In this document: in pieces, positions 1-8,030 of the stretch | Layout: the number at the start of each line of letters is the position of its first letter | How positions within the stretch are numbered: position 1 is the first letter of the stretch | NCBI RefSeq assembly: GCF_000520555.1 | Contig: NZ_AZSA01000194.1 | Coordinates: 1 to 33,591, forward strand | Source of the DNA: Arthrobacter sp. Br18 | GTDB lineage: Bacteria; Actinomycetota; Actinomycetes; Actinomycetales; Micrococcaceae | Length of the DNA: 33,591 bases | Direction: 5' to 3' | Program-made: the position numbers and the translations under genes | Notes under the pieces: model-generated | The model's database searches: none | What the model was told of the DNA's origin: nothing | What the model saw: only the letters and a program-made list of their open reading frames with translations

Positions 1-32
1 GGAATCGGCGCCCCCGTCAGGTGTCGTGCTTT

Positions 33-54
33 CCCGCCGATGTTCAGGGGCGGG
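33..54 (-). terminator. Weak hairpin after the surface-protein gene
   Basis: Just past the stop of the leftward surface-protein gene lies an inverted repeat CCCGCC / GGCGGG (6-bp arms at 33-38 and 49-54, 10-nt loop). There is no clear U-tract, so termination activity is a guess from position only. Confidence 0.35.
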
Positions 55-63
55 CTTATCGGG

Positions 64-1671
64 CTAGCTGCTGCGCTGTGCCTTCCGGCGGATACCGAAG
101 GCGGCCGCGGTGATGCCCAGGCCGGCTGTCAGGAGCCCTGCCAGGCCCAGTGCCTGCCCGGAGGTGCCTTCGGTTTCGCCGGCGGACTGGATGTTCATTC
201 CGCGGTTCGACGTCTGCCCGCCGGCACTTCCGGGAGTGGTGGTCGAGACTCCGGCACCAACCGGTACTCTGCCGGTGCCGCCGCCGGTGCTTCCGGGAGT
301 CGTTCCGCCGGTGCCGCCGGGGGTTGTCCCGCCGGTGCCTTCACCGTTGGTGATGTCGATGTAGATGTCATCGATGCTGATGTCGATATCGATGTCAACG
401 TCGATGAAGACAGTTCCGCCGGTACCGTCGACGCCGCAGGCATCGATCGATGCGTCGAACAGGCCCTGAAGCTCGTCGACATCGACCGCGGTTGCTTCCA
501 GGTCGATCTGAAGGGTGGCTACGACCGCCAGGGCTGCCTCCAGATCGGCCGTGGCATCAGCAACAGCGTCAAGGTCGAGGTCGCCCGTAGCTGCCAGGGC
601 CTCACGTGCCGCGTCTACGTCCAGCTGAGCATCCAACCGGGCGTCGAGAGCAGCATCCACTGCCGCCTCGAGGTCGGCGACGACGACGGCGTCGGCTGCG
701 ACCTGCGCCGCAATCGCAGCGTTCAGGGCCGCCTGCGCAGCAGTCACGTCCGCCCGGGCGGTGACCTGGGCTGCCAGTGCCGCATCGACATCTGCCTGAA
801 GCCCGGCGATCACTCGTATCGTCTCGGCCTGCTCAGTGCGGGCTGTCGCCAGGCCCGCACGGGCCTGGACGACCGCGGCGGTATCGGTGGCGAGGAGGAG
901 GTCCAGGGCAACTCCTGCGTCCTCAGCATTATCCGTAGCGGTGACCTGCGCCGCCGCAGCAACAGTAACGGCAGTCCTGGCCGTCGCGTCATCGGCTGGA
1001 TCGACAGTCGCCAGTGCCGCTACCAGTGCGAGCTCGGCGGCCACGAGATTGGCATTGGCCGTCGTCTGGATTGCCAGGGCTGCGTTGAAGGCGGTCTGGG
1101 CATCGGCACGCAGGCCGACCTGAACACCGAGTGCTGCAGTCAGCGCGGTGTCGGCGGCCTCGACCTCAGCCTGCGCGTCGAGAGCCAGCCCAGCCGTCGC
1201 GTCCAGGGCGGCCCGAGTATTGGTGACGTCAAGATTGGCATCGATGAGAAGGTCCGCCACGACCAGCAGCGCTGCTTCAGCGTCGTCGACGTCGGTCTCG
1301 GTGTCGATGATCGCCTGGAGCGCTGCATCCAGGTCGGCCTGCGTGTTCGTGACGTCGAGGGCGGCATCCGCAAGAACCACAAGAGCGGCATCCACGGCGG
1401 CCTGTGCCTCACGCTGATCTTCCGATCCTGCACCGACCAGAGCGTCCAGGGCACCCTGGGCCTCGACGACGGCGTCGAGGGCCACCTCGAGCTCCGCGAT
1501 CACAGCAGTGTTGGCGCCGGCATCGCCCAGCGCCGCCAGGAAGGCCGCCTGCGCTGCATTGCATTCCGTCGAGTCCGGGGCTGCCGAGGCAGGAGCAGCG
1601 GTGAAGAAGAGGCCGCCGGCGGCGAGAGCCGCCGTGGAGCCGGCAGCGAGCATACGAGTACGAGTGGTCAT
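64..1671 (-). CDS. Secreted alanine/aspartate-rich coiled-coil surface protein
   Basis: Function is not recognised. I start at the ATG at 1671 because GGGGA lies just upstream and the protein (535 aa) then opens with a textbook signal peptide (MTTRTRMLAAG, a hydrophobic core, then a likely cut after APASA). Residues of about 30-390 are a very long Ala/Asp/Val/Leu-rich helical region with almost no lysine and recurring blocks such as VTNTQADLDAA / VTNTRAALDAT, consistent with a coiled-coil stalk. After it come a DACG cysteine and an alternating Asp-hydrophobic strand (FIDVDIDIDISIDD) that could bind cations, then a Gly/Thr/Pro linker. The C-terminus is a hydrophobic helix (GLAGLLTAGLGITAAAFG) followed by RRKAQRSS, a wall/membrane anchor shape, but no LPXTG motif is visible. 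It is divergent from the response regulator at 1916. The role as a surface or adhesin-like stalk is inference. Confidence 0.8.
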   Translation of the reverse strand: MTTRTRMLAAGSTAALAAGGLFFTAAPASAAPDSTECNAAQAAFLAALGDAGANTAVIAELEVALDAVVEAQGALDALVGAGSEDQREAQAAVDAALVVLADAALDVTNTQADLDAALQAIIDTETDVDDAEAALLVVADLLIDANLDVTNTRAALDATAGLALDAQAEVEAADTALTAALGVQVGLRADAQTAFNAALAIQTTANANLVAAELALVAALATVDPADDATARTAVTVAAAAQVTATDNAEDAGVALDLLLATDTAAVVQARAGLATARTEQAETIRVIAGLQADVDAALAAQVTARADVTAAQAALNAAIAAQVAADAVVVADLEAAVDAALDARLDAQLDVDAAREALAATGDLDLDAVADATADLEAALAVVATLQIDLEATAVDVDELQGLFDASIDACGVDGTGGTVFIDVDIDIDISIDDIYIDITNGEGTGGTTPGGTGGTTPGSTGGGTGRVPVGAGVSTTTPGSAGGQTSNRGMNIQSAGETEGTSGQALGLAGLLTAGLGITAAAFGIRRKAQRSS

Positions 1672-1901
1672 CAAAATTCCCCAGACTGAGACGAGTAGAC
1701 CCTCGCGGATGTCGCGAGGGTGAAGGCAGCTTTCGAAAGATCCCCGGAGTGCCTTCTGCAATTCCACAGTGCACTGATCATTCTGGGAACCCTCCGATCG
1801 GCTAAATACTTGGACGCATCGGCCAGACTTCAGAGTGGTCGGACTACCTTCGAGGAGTATTTCCTTGACCGGGAAGGGTAGCGCGATGCCCGGTTGTTGG
1901 T

Positions 1902-1916
1902 TCTAATGGGGTGGCA
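1902..1916 (+). promoter_or_regulatory. Putative -10 box giving a near-leaderless transcript
   Basis: TCTAAT at 1902-1907 matches the -10 consensus at five of six bases and ends 8 nt before the ATG at 1916, so a start about 7 nt downstream would yield an almost leaderless mRNA. No good -35 is seen at 16-18 bp spacing. Confidence 0.35.
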
Positions 1917-2581
1917 TGGGGGAATGTGAAAGGGTTTGCGCTCATTTGGCGGGTCACGATTATCTGACCAGTAGGGCGCTCCGTGAATTGTTGAGCGCTT
2001 CAGGCCTTATTCGGGTCTCCGGTGAAAGCGCCACGGGTCGGCAGGCGTTTCACGAGGTGAGAAATGAGCAACCCGACATTGTTCTTGTCGATGCTTCGAT
2101 TACCGACGTTGGCCTGACCGAAACGATTGATGGCCTCTCCGCCGTCAACAAGAACCTGAAGTTTGTAGTTCTGGCCAATCATCACTCCCCTGCAACCCTG
2201 GACGCCGCCCACCGGTCGGGAGTGCACGGCTACTTCCTCCGCGGAGCGGTGTTGGAGGATCTGGCACCGGCCCTGCGGATCATTCATCGCGGAGGATCAG
2301 TCCAACCGTTCGTGCTGCCACGCCAAAGCCGCCAAGAACCGGCCGACGGCGTTCTGGCATCCCGATTCAAGTCCTTCACCAACCGCGACCTGCACATCAT
2401 TCGCGGCGTCACCGACGGGCTCACCAACACAGAGATCGCCGGGCCCCTGCACCTCAGCGAAGCCACCGTGAAAGCCCGCATCAGCAGAATCAAGAAACAT
2501 CTCGGCGTCACCACCAGGGTGCAGATAGCCGTCCAGTGTGTTCAGGCCGGAATGATGGCGTTCCCATCGACGCTCCCGTGA
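1916..2581 (+). CDS. LuxR/NarL-type response regulator with degenerate receiver
   Basis: A 221-aa two-domain regulator. The N-terminal 1-125 has the receiver fold: the phosphoacceptor aspartate is present (D59 in VLVDAS), but the acidic pair that binds magnesium is replaced (G13-H14 where most NarL proteins have DD), the conserved Thr/Ser is alanine (A87 in VVLAN), and the switch lysine is arginine (R109 in FLRG). Residues of about 150-212 are a LuxR helix-turn-helix (GLTNTEIAGPLHLSEATVKA). Such receivers often act without classical phosphorylation, so control by a partner, ligand or expression level is possible (inference). No histidine kinase gene is adjacent. It is divergent from the surface-protein gene, which is a plausible target. 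Base composition is a little more AT-rich at the start than in the neighbours. Confidence 0.88.
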   Translation: MGECERVCAHLAGHDYLTSRALRELLSASGLIRVSGESATGRQAFHEVRNEQPDIVLVDASITDVGLTETIDGLSAVNKNLKFVVLANHHSPATLDAAHRSGVHGYFLRGAVLEDLAPALRIIHRGGSVQPFVLPRQSRQEPADGVLASRFKSFTNRDLHIIRGVTDGLTNTEIAGPLHLSEATVKARISRIKKHLGVTTRVQIAVQCVQAGMMAFPSTLP

Positions 2582-2651
2582 CCCGCTGCGAAGGCTGCTC
2601 CGGTTCGCGACAGGGTAAGCACAGGTAGTTTTGACGCGGCGGCACGACCGA

Positions 2652-5393
2652 TCAGTGGGCGGCTTCGTGCCAGCTCAGTCCGGTCCCTACCGAGACGTCG
2701 AGCGGCACGGTCAGCTCCGCTGCCCCGGCCATCTCCCGTCGGACCAGCGCCTCCACAACCTCGCGCTCACCCGCCGCTACCTCGAGCACGAGCTCGTCAT
2801 GGACCTGCAGGAGCATCCGCGAGGAAAGCCCATCCCTGCTCAGTGCCGCATCCACGCCGAGCATGGCCTTCTTGATGATGTCGGCTGCCGAGCCCTGGAT
2901 CGGCGCGTTGAGTGCAGCCCGCTCGGCCATTTCCCGCAGCTGCCGGTTGTCACTCGAGAGGTCAGGAAGATACCGGCGGCGTCCTTCGATGGTCGAGGTG
3001 AAGCCGTCCTTGCGTGCCTGCTCGACGATGCCCCGGAGGTAGTCACGGACGGCGCCGAAGCGCTCGAAGTAGTCGCGCATCAGGGTACGCGCCTCGTCCA
3101 CCGAGATCGCGAGCTGCTTCGAAAGGCCGAAGGAGCTCAGGCCGTACACCAGGCCGTAGGACATGGCCTTGACCTTCGACCGCATGGCGTTGGTGACTTC
3201 CGCCGGCGCGACGCCGAAGATGTGGGAGCCCACGAAGCGGTGGAGGTCCTCCCCCTCCTGGAAGGCCGCGATGAGGCCCTCATCCCCGGAGAGGTGCGCC
3301 ATGATCCGCATTTCGATCTGTGAATAGTCGGCGGTCATCAGACTCTCGTACGGTGTCCCGGAACTGCTCTTGCCCACCACGAAAACCTCGCGGATACGCC
3401 GGCCCTCCTCCGAGCGCACCGGAATGTTCTGGAGGTTCGGGTTCGTCGAGGACAGCCGGCCCGTTGCTGCGACAGTCTGCAGGTACGTCGTGTGGATCCG
3501 GCCGTCGTCACCCACTGCTTTGCGCAGCCCCTCCACGGTCTGGCGCAGCTTCGTGGCATCCCGGTAGGCCAGGAGCTGCTCGAGGAACGGGTGCCCGGTC
3601 CTGACGATCAGGTCGGTGAGGGCATCGGCATCGGTGGAGTACCCGGTCTTGATCTTCTTCGTCCTCGGAAGCTCCAGCTCATCGAACAGCACCGCCTGGA
3701 GCTGCTTCGGTGAGCCGAGGTTGATTTCCTTGCCGATGATCCGGAAGGCTTCCGAGCCCGCCGCGCTGATGGTCTTCGAGAAGTCGTCCAGCAACCGGTC
3801 CAGGCGCTCCACCGAGACTGCGACCCCGGTCAGCTCCATTCCCGCCAGGACCTCGGCCAACGGCAGCTCGAGGCCGCCGAGGAGCTGATTGGCTCCCTTC
3901 TCCACGAGCTGCCCGGCGAAGTGCTCGCTGAGCTGCAGGGCAGCGAACGCGGCGACGACGGCGGGAGACGCAACATCCTTCCCGCCGAGGTCAAGTGCCT
4001 GCTGCCCTGAGGAGTCGTTCGCCGAGGCGGTGATGGACAGGCGCAGGTGGTACTGGCTGAGGTCGGCGAGGTCGTAGCTGCGGCGGTCCGGCTGGATGAG
4101 GTAGGCGGAGATGGCGGTGTCGTCGACTTCCCCCGCGAGGACCAGTCCCCGGGCGGCGAGCTGCTTGTACACGGTCTTGAAGTCGTGGACCACCTTCGGC
4201 GCATCCCTGTCAGCGAGCCAGGCGCCCAGCACCTGCTCCGCGCCGGCGTCGAGCGGCTCGAGTGGAACATAGGCGGCGCCGCTGGAGGTCACCAGTGCCA
4301 CGCCGGCAACGTCGGACCCGCCCGACGTCGATTCCATCGCCAGGTGCACTGAGGTGAGCGCCTGGTTCGTGGCCTTCAGCCAGGCGGTCAGCTCCCCCTC
4401 ATCCTGCAGCATTACATGCGGCGGCGGGCTCATCTCGTCCCCGGTGTCCTCGGTCTCCTCCTCACCGAACAGCTCGAACAGGCGTTTGCGCAGCGTGTTG
4501 AACTGCAGCGAGTCGAAGAGGTCCTCGACGGCCGTGCGGTCGGGGTGCTGGGACACCATGGCATCGAGATCGACGGGCAGCACGAGGTCCGTCAGCAGCC
4601 GGTTCAGGCGCCGGTTCCGCTTGACCGAGTCGAGGTGCTCCCGCAGGGCGTCCCCCACTTTGCCGCCGATCGAGTCGATATTCTCGATGATCCCCTCGAG
4701 GCCGCCATAGAGCCTGATCCATTTCGCGGCCGTCTTCGGGCCGACGCCGGGCACGCCCGGAAGGTTGTCGGCGCTCTCCCCCACCAGTGCTGCCAGATCG
4801 GAATACTGGTGCGGAGGTACGAAGTACTTCTCCTCGATGGCCTTCGCATCCATCTGCGGGATGTTGGTGACGCCCTGCTTGGGGTACAGCACGGTCACGC
4901 GGTCATTGACCAGCTGGAAGGCGTCGCGGTCGCCGCTGACGACCTGGACGTCCCAGTCCTCGGCAGCTGCATTGCAGGCGAGCGTGGCGAGGATGTCGTC
5001 GGCCTCGTACCCGTCCATGGAGATGGTGGGAATCCGCATGGCTTCCATGACCTTGATGATGAGGTCGATCTGGCCGTGGAACTCCTCCGGAGTCTTGGAC
5101 CGGCCGCCCTTGTACTCCGTGTACTCCTCAGAGCGGAAGGTAGGAGTATCGAGGTCGAAGGCGACCGCCACGTGCGTGGGCTTCTGGTCCTTGATCAGGT
5201 TGATCAGCATCGCCGTGAAGCCATAGACGGCGTTGGTGTGCTGACCGGTGTCGGTGGAGAAATTCTCGGGAGGAAGCGCATAGAACGCGCGGAAGGCCAT
5301 GGAGTGTCCGTCCACCACCAGGAGTCGGTTCCGCTGCCCGGTCGAAGGACGCGCGGCGGTCAGGGTTGCAGCTGGTTTGGTAGTTTCACTCAC
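2652..5393 (-). CDS. polA: DNA polymerase I
   Basis: A 913-aa family A polymerase used for Okazaki-fragment processing and repair synthesis. The start chosen is the GTG at 5393 (SETTKPAAT...), because further upstream codons run into the divergent gene and the family begins shortly before the LLVVDGHSMAFRAFYALP motif seen here. Residues of about 20-300 form the 5'-3' exonuclease with the conserved acidic clusters (YEADDILATLA, VSGDRDAFQLV) and helix-hairpin-helix (GVPGVGPKTAAKW). The middle 3'-5' exonuclease-like domain lacks the full catalytic acid set, as in most actinobacterial enzymes. The polymerase domain shows motif A (TADYSQIEMRIMAHL, about 687-701), motif B (KAMSYGLVYGLSSFGLSKQL) and motif C (QVHDELVLE, about 863). 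Length and motif order are normal. Confidence 0.97.
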   Translation of the reverse strand: MSETTKPAATLTAARPSTGQRNRLLVVDGHSMAFRAFYALPPENFSTDTGQHTNAVYGFTAMLINLIKDQKPTHVAVAFDLDTPTFRSEEYTEYKGGRSKTPEEFHGQIDLIIKVMEAMRIPTISMDGYEADDILATLACNAAAEDWDVQVVSGDRDAFQLVNDRVTVLYPKQGVTNIPQMDAKAIEEKYFVPPHQYSDLAALVGESADNLPGVPGVGPKTAAKWIRLYGGLEGIIENIDSIGGKVGDALREHLDSVKRNRRLNRLLTDLVLPVDLDAMVSQHPDRTAVEDLFDSLQFNTLRKRLFELFGEEETEDTGDEMSPPPHVMLQDEGELTAWLKATNQALTSVHLAMESTSGGSDVAGVALVTSSGAAYVPLEPLDAGAEQVLGAWLADRDAPKVVHDFKTVYKQLAARGLVLAGEVDDTAISAYLIQPDRRSYDLADLSQYHLRLSITASANDSSGQQALDLGGKDVASPAVVAAFAALQLSEHFAGQLVEKGANQLLGGLELPLAEVLAGMELTGVAVSVERLDRLLDDFSKTISAAGSEAFRIIGKEINLGSPKQLQAVLFDELELPRTKKIKTGYSTDADALTDLIVRTGHPFLEQLLAYRDATKLRQTVEGLRKAVGDDGRIHTTYLQTVAATGRLSSTNPNLQNIPVRSEEGRRIREVFVVGKSSSGTPYESLMTADYSQIEMRIMAHLSGDEGLIAAFQEGEDLHRFVGSHIFGVAPAEVTNAMRSKVKAMSYGLVYGLSSFGLSKQLAISVDEARTLMRDYFERFGAVRDYLRGIVEQARKDGFTSTIEGRRRYLPDLSSDNRQLREMAERAALNAPIQGSAADIIKKAMLGVDAALSRDGLSSRMLLQVHDELVLEVAAGEREVVEALVRREMAGAAELTVPLDVSVGTGLSWHEAAH

Positions 5394-5412
5394 AGGTGCC
5401 AGCCTAGTTCCC

Positions 5413-5901
5413 ATGATGGACAAATTCATTCCGCCGGCCTCGTCCGGTGAAGCAGGCAACGACCATGTAACGGAACTGACGGCCGCGGGTGTTCCCCCCG
5501 AGATGCACGAGTGGCTCGGCGGGTACGGCGTCGGACGCCTGAACGTGAAGATGGGCATCACCTTCCTCGAGATGAGCGCCGGGCGCATGGTCGCAACCAT
5601 GCCGGTCGAGGGCAACGAACAGGTTGCGGGGATCCTGCACGGCGGTGCACACCTGGTGCTGGCCGAGACGCTCGGATCCTTCGCCGCCGGCCTTCACGCC
5701 GGCCCGGGGCGCCAGGCCCTGGGAATCGAAATCAGCGCCACCCATCACCGCAGCATCGCGTCGGGCACCGTCACCGGCACAGCCACCGCGCTTCATCTGG
5801 GACGCACCCTGACCACGCACGAGGTCGTCATGACCGACGACGACGGCCGCCGGCTCTCCACCGCGCGCATCACCAACCTCATCCGGGACACCGGCAACTA
5901 G
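5413..5901 (+). CDS. Hotdog-fold acyl-CoA thioesterase (PaaI/MenI type)
   Basis: A 162-aa single hotdog domain that should hydrolyse an acyl- or aroyl-CoA in the cytoplasm. The signature GILHGGAHLVLAETLGS (residues about 73-89) has the HGG loop and the glutamate (E85) used as catalytic base in the PaaI / 1,4-dihydroxy-2-naphthoyl-CoA hydrolase group; the second strand set (SGTVTGTATALHLGRTL) is also typical. Two tandem ATGs (5413, 5416) are possible starts; neither has a strong ribosome site. The gene is divergent from polA with only about 19 bp between the two starts. The substrate cannot be told from the sequence; a menaquinone role is possible, but no men genes are nearby. Confidence 0.9.
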   Translation: MMDKFIPPASSGEAGNDHVTELTAAGVPPEMHEWLGGYGVGRLNVKMGITFLEMSAGRMVATMPVEGNEQVAGILHGGAHLVLAETLGSFAAGLHAGPGRQALGIEISATHHRSIASGTVTGTATALHLGRTLTTHEVVMTDDDGRRLSTARITNLIRDTGN

Positions 5902-6022
5902 CAGTCGATCCCCTCATCGCTGCGGAGGCAAGAGACCGAGCCCTGCAATCTTGTCCTTGCCGGTCTTTCTGCCGGCCCGATACCGTGGAGGTCACGCGAT
6001 CGGACCTCCGAAGGGAAAGAAC

Positions 6023-6256
6023 ATGTCAAAGAAACTGCTCCGGCAGTCCGCCGCCCTCCTCGCCGCCACCGCCCTGTTCCTTACCGGCTGCGACAACTCC
6101 GAACAGGAGCAACCTCCGGCAGATGACATGCAGCAGGAGGAGCAGCAGAACGAGGACGACGGTCAGTTCGACGACAACAACGGCATCGACACCGATCAGG
6201 GAGATGACTCCCGGGGGGAGGAAAACGAGGACGGTGAAGACGGCGAAGACGACTAG
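6023..6256 (+). CDS. Small, highly acidic lipoprotein
   Basis: A 77-aa protein starting at the ATG at 6023, preceded by GAAGGGAAAG. The N-terminus (MSKKLLRQSAALLAATALFL) is a lipoprotein signal with lipobox LTGC, so Cys at about residue 24 would be lipidated and the protein held on the outer face of the membrane. The mature part is almost only Asp, Glu, Gln, Asn and Gly with no predicted fold. It could bind cations or simply be a charged surface tether; I do not recognise a family. Its last codons and stop (GAC GAC TAG) are the first unit of a tandem repeat. Confidence 0.82.
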   Translation: MSKKLLRQSAALLAATALFLTGCDNSEQEQPPADDMQQEEQQNEDDGQFDDNNGIDTDQGDDSRGEENEDGEDGEDD

Positions 6257-6328
6257 CGCGATCAACCGACGACTAGCGCGATCGACCGACGACTAGCGCG
6301 GTCCAACCGACGACTAGCGCGATCGACA
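6248..6328. repeat. Four tandem 20-21 bp repeats spanning a stop codon
   Basis: Units: 6248-6267 GACGACTAGCGCGATCAACC, 6268-6287 (one change, GATCGACC), 6288-6308 (21 bp, GGTCCAACC) and 6309-6328 (GATCGACA). Every unit repeats the lipoprotein's terminal Asp-Asp-TAG, so the array is a duplication of the stop-codon region. Variation in copy number would change only the 3' untranslated part unless a unit lost its TAG. Confidence 0.95.
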
Positions 6329-6388
6329 GGCAGCGACGGTCGGCTTCCGGCAGCCTTTCCTCCGGCGCCCGGCACTCCGGCACCCGGC

Positions 6389-6787
6389 TCAGGCGTTGAG
6401 GCCGGGCCCAAGCCGTCGGCTGAGCCCCTCCTCGATGTGGTTCCTAAGCTCGGACGGCCGGAACGGTTTGCGCAGATAGCCGTCGGCGCCTGCTGCGACA
6501 CCACGGGCCTCGTCGGCGGGATCGGACCGTGCCGTGAGCATGACGATGAGGGTGGAGGAGAATCCCCGGATCCGGCGGGCAACCTCGAAGCCGTCGATGT
6601 CCGGGAGTCCGACATCGAGGGTGACGACGTCGGGCAGCAGACGCCGCACCATCTGCACTCCCGCGAGGCCCGCTGGGGCGGTGTGGACCTTGAACCCGGC
6701 GCCGGTGAGCACGGTGTGCAGAAGGTCGCGAACGTCGTCGTCGTCTTCAATAACCACCGCGGAGCGGGAGGGCTCTTCACTGAACAT
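6389..6787 (-). CDS. Single-domain response regulator (CheY-like)
   Basis: A 132-aa stand-alone receiver. All key residues are present: acidic pair D15/D16 in VVIEDDDD, phosphoacceptor D58 (VTLDVGLPDIDGFEV), T85 in MLTAR and K107 in YLRKPF. There is no output domain, and the tail (SRRLGPGLNA) is short. Such proteins relay phosphate or bind partners directly. It lies alone between the repeat array and the convergent end of the LigD-like gene, with no kinase or motility genes near, so its pathway cannot be assigned. Confidence 0.9.
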   Translation of the reverse strand: MFSEEPSRSAVVIEDDDDVRDLLHTVLTGAGFKVHTAPAGLAGVQMVRRLLPDVVTLDVGLPDIDGFEVARRIRGFSSTLIVMLTARSDPADEARGVAAGADGYLRKPFRPSELRNHIEEGLSRRLGPGLNA

Positions 6788-6879
6788 TCGGCCAGTCTAC
6801 CCACCGCCGGTGAACAGCCGGTTGCGGGCGCTTCCCTGACGGTTGCGCCCGCCGAACGCACGTCTCCGACGTCGTCGTG

Positions 6880-7902
6880 CTACTGCGGTTTCCGCGCCCG
6901 GCTGGGCTGTACGCGGGGCGGCTCGCCGGGCATCTTGGGGTAGTCGGGCGGGAAGGCGAGTTCGCCGAGGCCTACTTCGAGGTCACGGTTCCACCACGCG
7001 AGCAACGTATCGATCGTTCCCGGCGCGTCGTTCAGGTGTTCCCAGGGGTCGCCCCTGTCGTTCAGCCTGCCGGGCACCGTCGCCATTGTGTACCTGGCCG
7101 GGTCGGCCGTCGCGAGTTCGTCCCATTCGAGGGGGCAGGAGACCGGGGCGTGGGCCAGCGGGCGGGGACTGTAGGCGCCGGCCATGGTGCGGTCACGGTT
7201 CGCCTGGTTGTAGTCGACGAACATCTTCTCGCCGCGCTCCTCCTTCCACCATGCCGTCGTCACAGCATCGGGCATCCGGCGTTCCAGTTCACGGGCCGCG
7301 GCGATGACGGCGTGGCGGACGTCGAGGAACTCGTGCGTCGGCTCGATGGGCGCGAACACGTGCAGCCCCCGGTTGCCGGACGTCTTGATGAACGCGGTCA
7401 GGCCGGCCTCCGCGAGGACCGATCGGAGCTCCAGTGCAACGGGGACTGTTTCGGGGAACCCGGTGCCGGGCTGCGGATCGAGGTCAATGCGCAGCTGGTC
7501 CGGGTTGTCGGGATTGCCGGCGCGGGATGCCCAGGGGTGGAACACGACGGTATTCATCTGCACCGCCCACACCACGCCAGCCGGTTCGTCGAGGACCAAC
7601 TGCGGGTGTGAGCGGCCGCTCGGGTAGGTCACCGGGACCGACCGGACGAAGTCCGGAGTGCCCTTGGGTGGATTCTTCGAGAAGAACTGCTCCCCGTCGA
7701 TACCGCCCGAGAACCGTTGCAGCGATACCGGGCGGTCGCCGTTCGCGGCAAGGAACGCAGGGCTGACGGCCACCAGATACTTTGCAAGATCGAGTTTCGT
7801 CAGACCCAGCTGCGGCCAGAGGACGCGCGACGGGCTCGAGATGCGCATGTCCCGCGGGCCTCCGGGCCCGTCGACGGTGAGGAGAACTGCTTCGCTGGCC
7901 AT
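6880..7902 (-). CDS. LigD-type primase-polymerase (PolDom), stand-alone
   Basis: A 340-aa archaeo-eukaryotic primase-like polymerase of the kind that fills gaps in bacterial non-homologous end joining. The catalytic DxD is D140/D142 (LRIDLDPQPG), the third acid is D228 (MFVDYNQANRDRT), and the nucleotide-binding S173/H179 motif reads KTSGNRGLHVF. The early VQMNTVVFHPW motif is also typical. The start at 7902 (MASEAVLLTV) is preferred because residues upstream look non-coding, although its GGAG is 12 nt away. There is no ligase or phosphoesterase domain, and no ku gene, in the window, so it is either a separate Pol subunit (as in some actinobacteria) or does other repair work. Divergent from yciO. 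Confidence 0.9.
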   Translation of the reverse strand: MASEAVLLTVDGPGGPRDMRISSPSRVLWPQLGLTKLDLAKYLVAVSPAFLAANGDRPVSLQRFSGGIDGEQFFSKNPPKGTPDFVRSVPVTYPSGRSHPQLVLDEPAGVVWAVQMNTVVFHPWASRAGNPDNPDQLRIDLDPQPGTGFPETVPVALELRSVLAEAGLTAFIKTSGNRGLHVFAPIEPTHEFLDVRHAVIAAARELERRMPDAVTTAWWKEERGEKMFVDYNQANRDRTMAGAYSPRPLAHAPVSCPLEWDELATADPARYTMATVPGRLNDRGDPWEHLNDAPGTIDTLLAWWNRDLEVGLGELAFPPDYPKMPGEPPRVQPSRARKPQ

Positions 7903-8017
7903 GGGAACAATGTACTCCGCGGGCACTCCCGCGCATCCGGGCGGTTCAGCCGCACGGAACCGGGCCGGAGCGGCGTGCAATGGGCCACGATCCAGTGCGC
8001 GGTTCCGGCCCGGACCA

Positions 8018-8030
8018 TAAGCTCGTGGCA
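8018..8030 (+). promoter_or_regulatory. Candidate -10 box for leaderless yciO
   Basis: TAAGCT at 8018-8023 fits the actinobacterial TANNNT pattern and lies 6 nt before the ATG at 8030. No Shine-Dalgarno sequence precedes that ATG, which suggests a leaderless mRNA. The -35 position is weak. Confidence 0.35.

Noticed and set aside
40-1689. 549-codon open frame antisense to the surface-protein gene
   Set aside because: Composition (Gly/Arg/Cys/Asp-rich) is that of an antisense shadow of an Ala-rich gene; no start signal or family resemblance, while the opposite strand has signal peptide and RBS.
1865-1893. TTGACC as -35 of the response-regulator gene
   Set aside because: No -10 at 16-18 bp; the good TCTAAT box is 31 bp away.
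4416-5450. Long open frame antisense to polA
   Set aside because: Mirror of a conserved high-GC gene; no recognisable protein features.
6248-6328. CRISPR-like array
   Set aside because: Units are directly abutting with no spacers and only 20-21 bp long.
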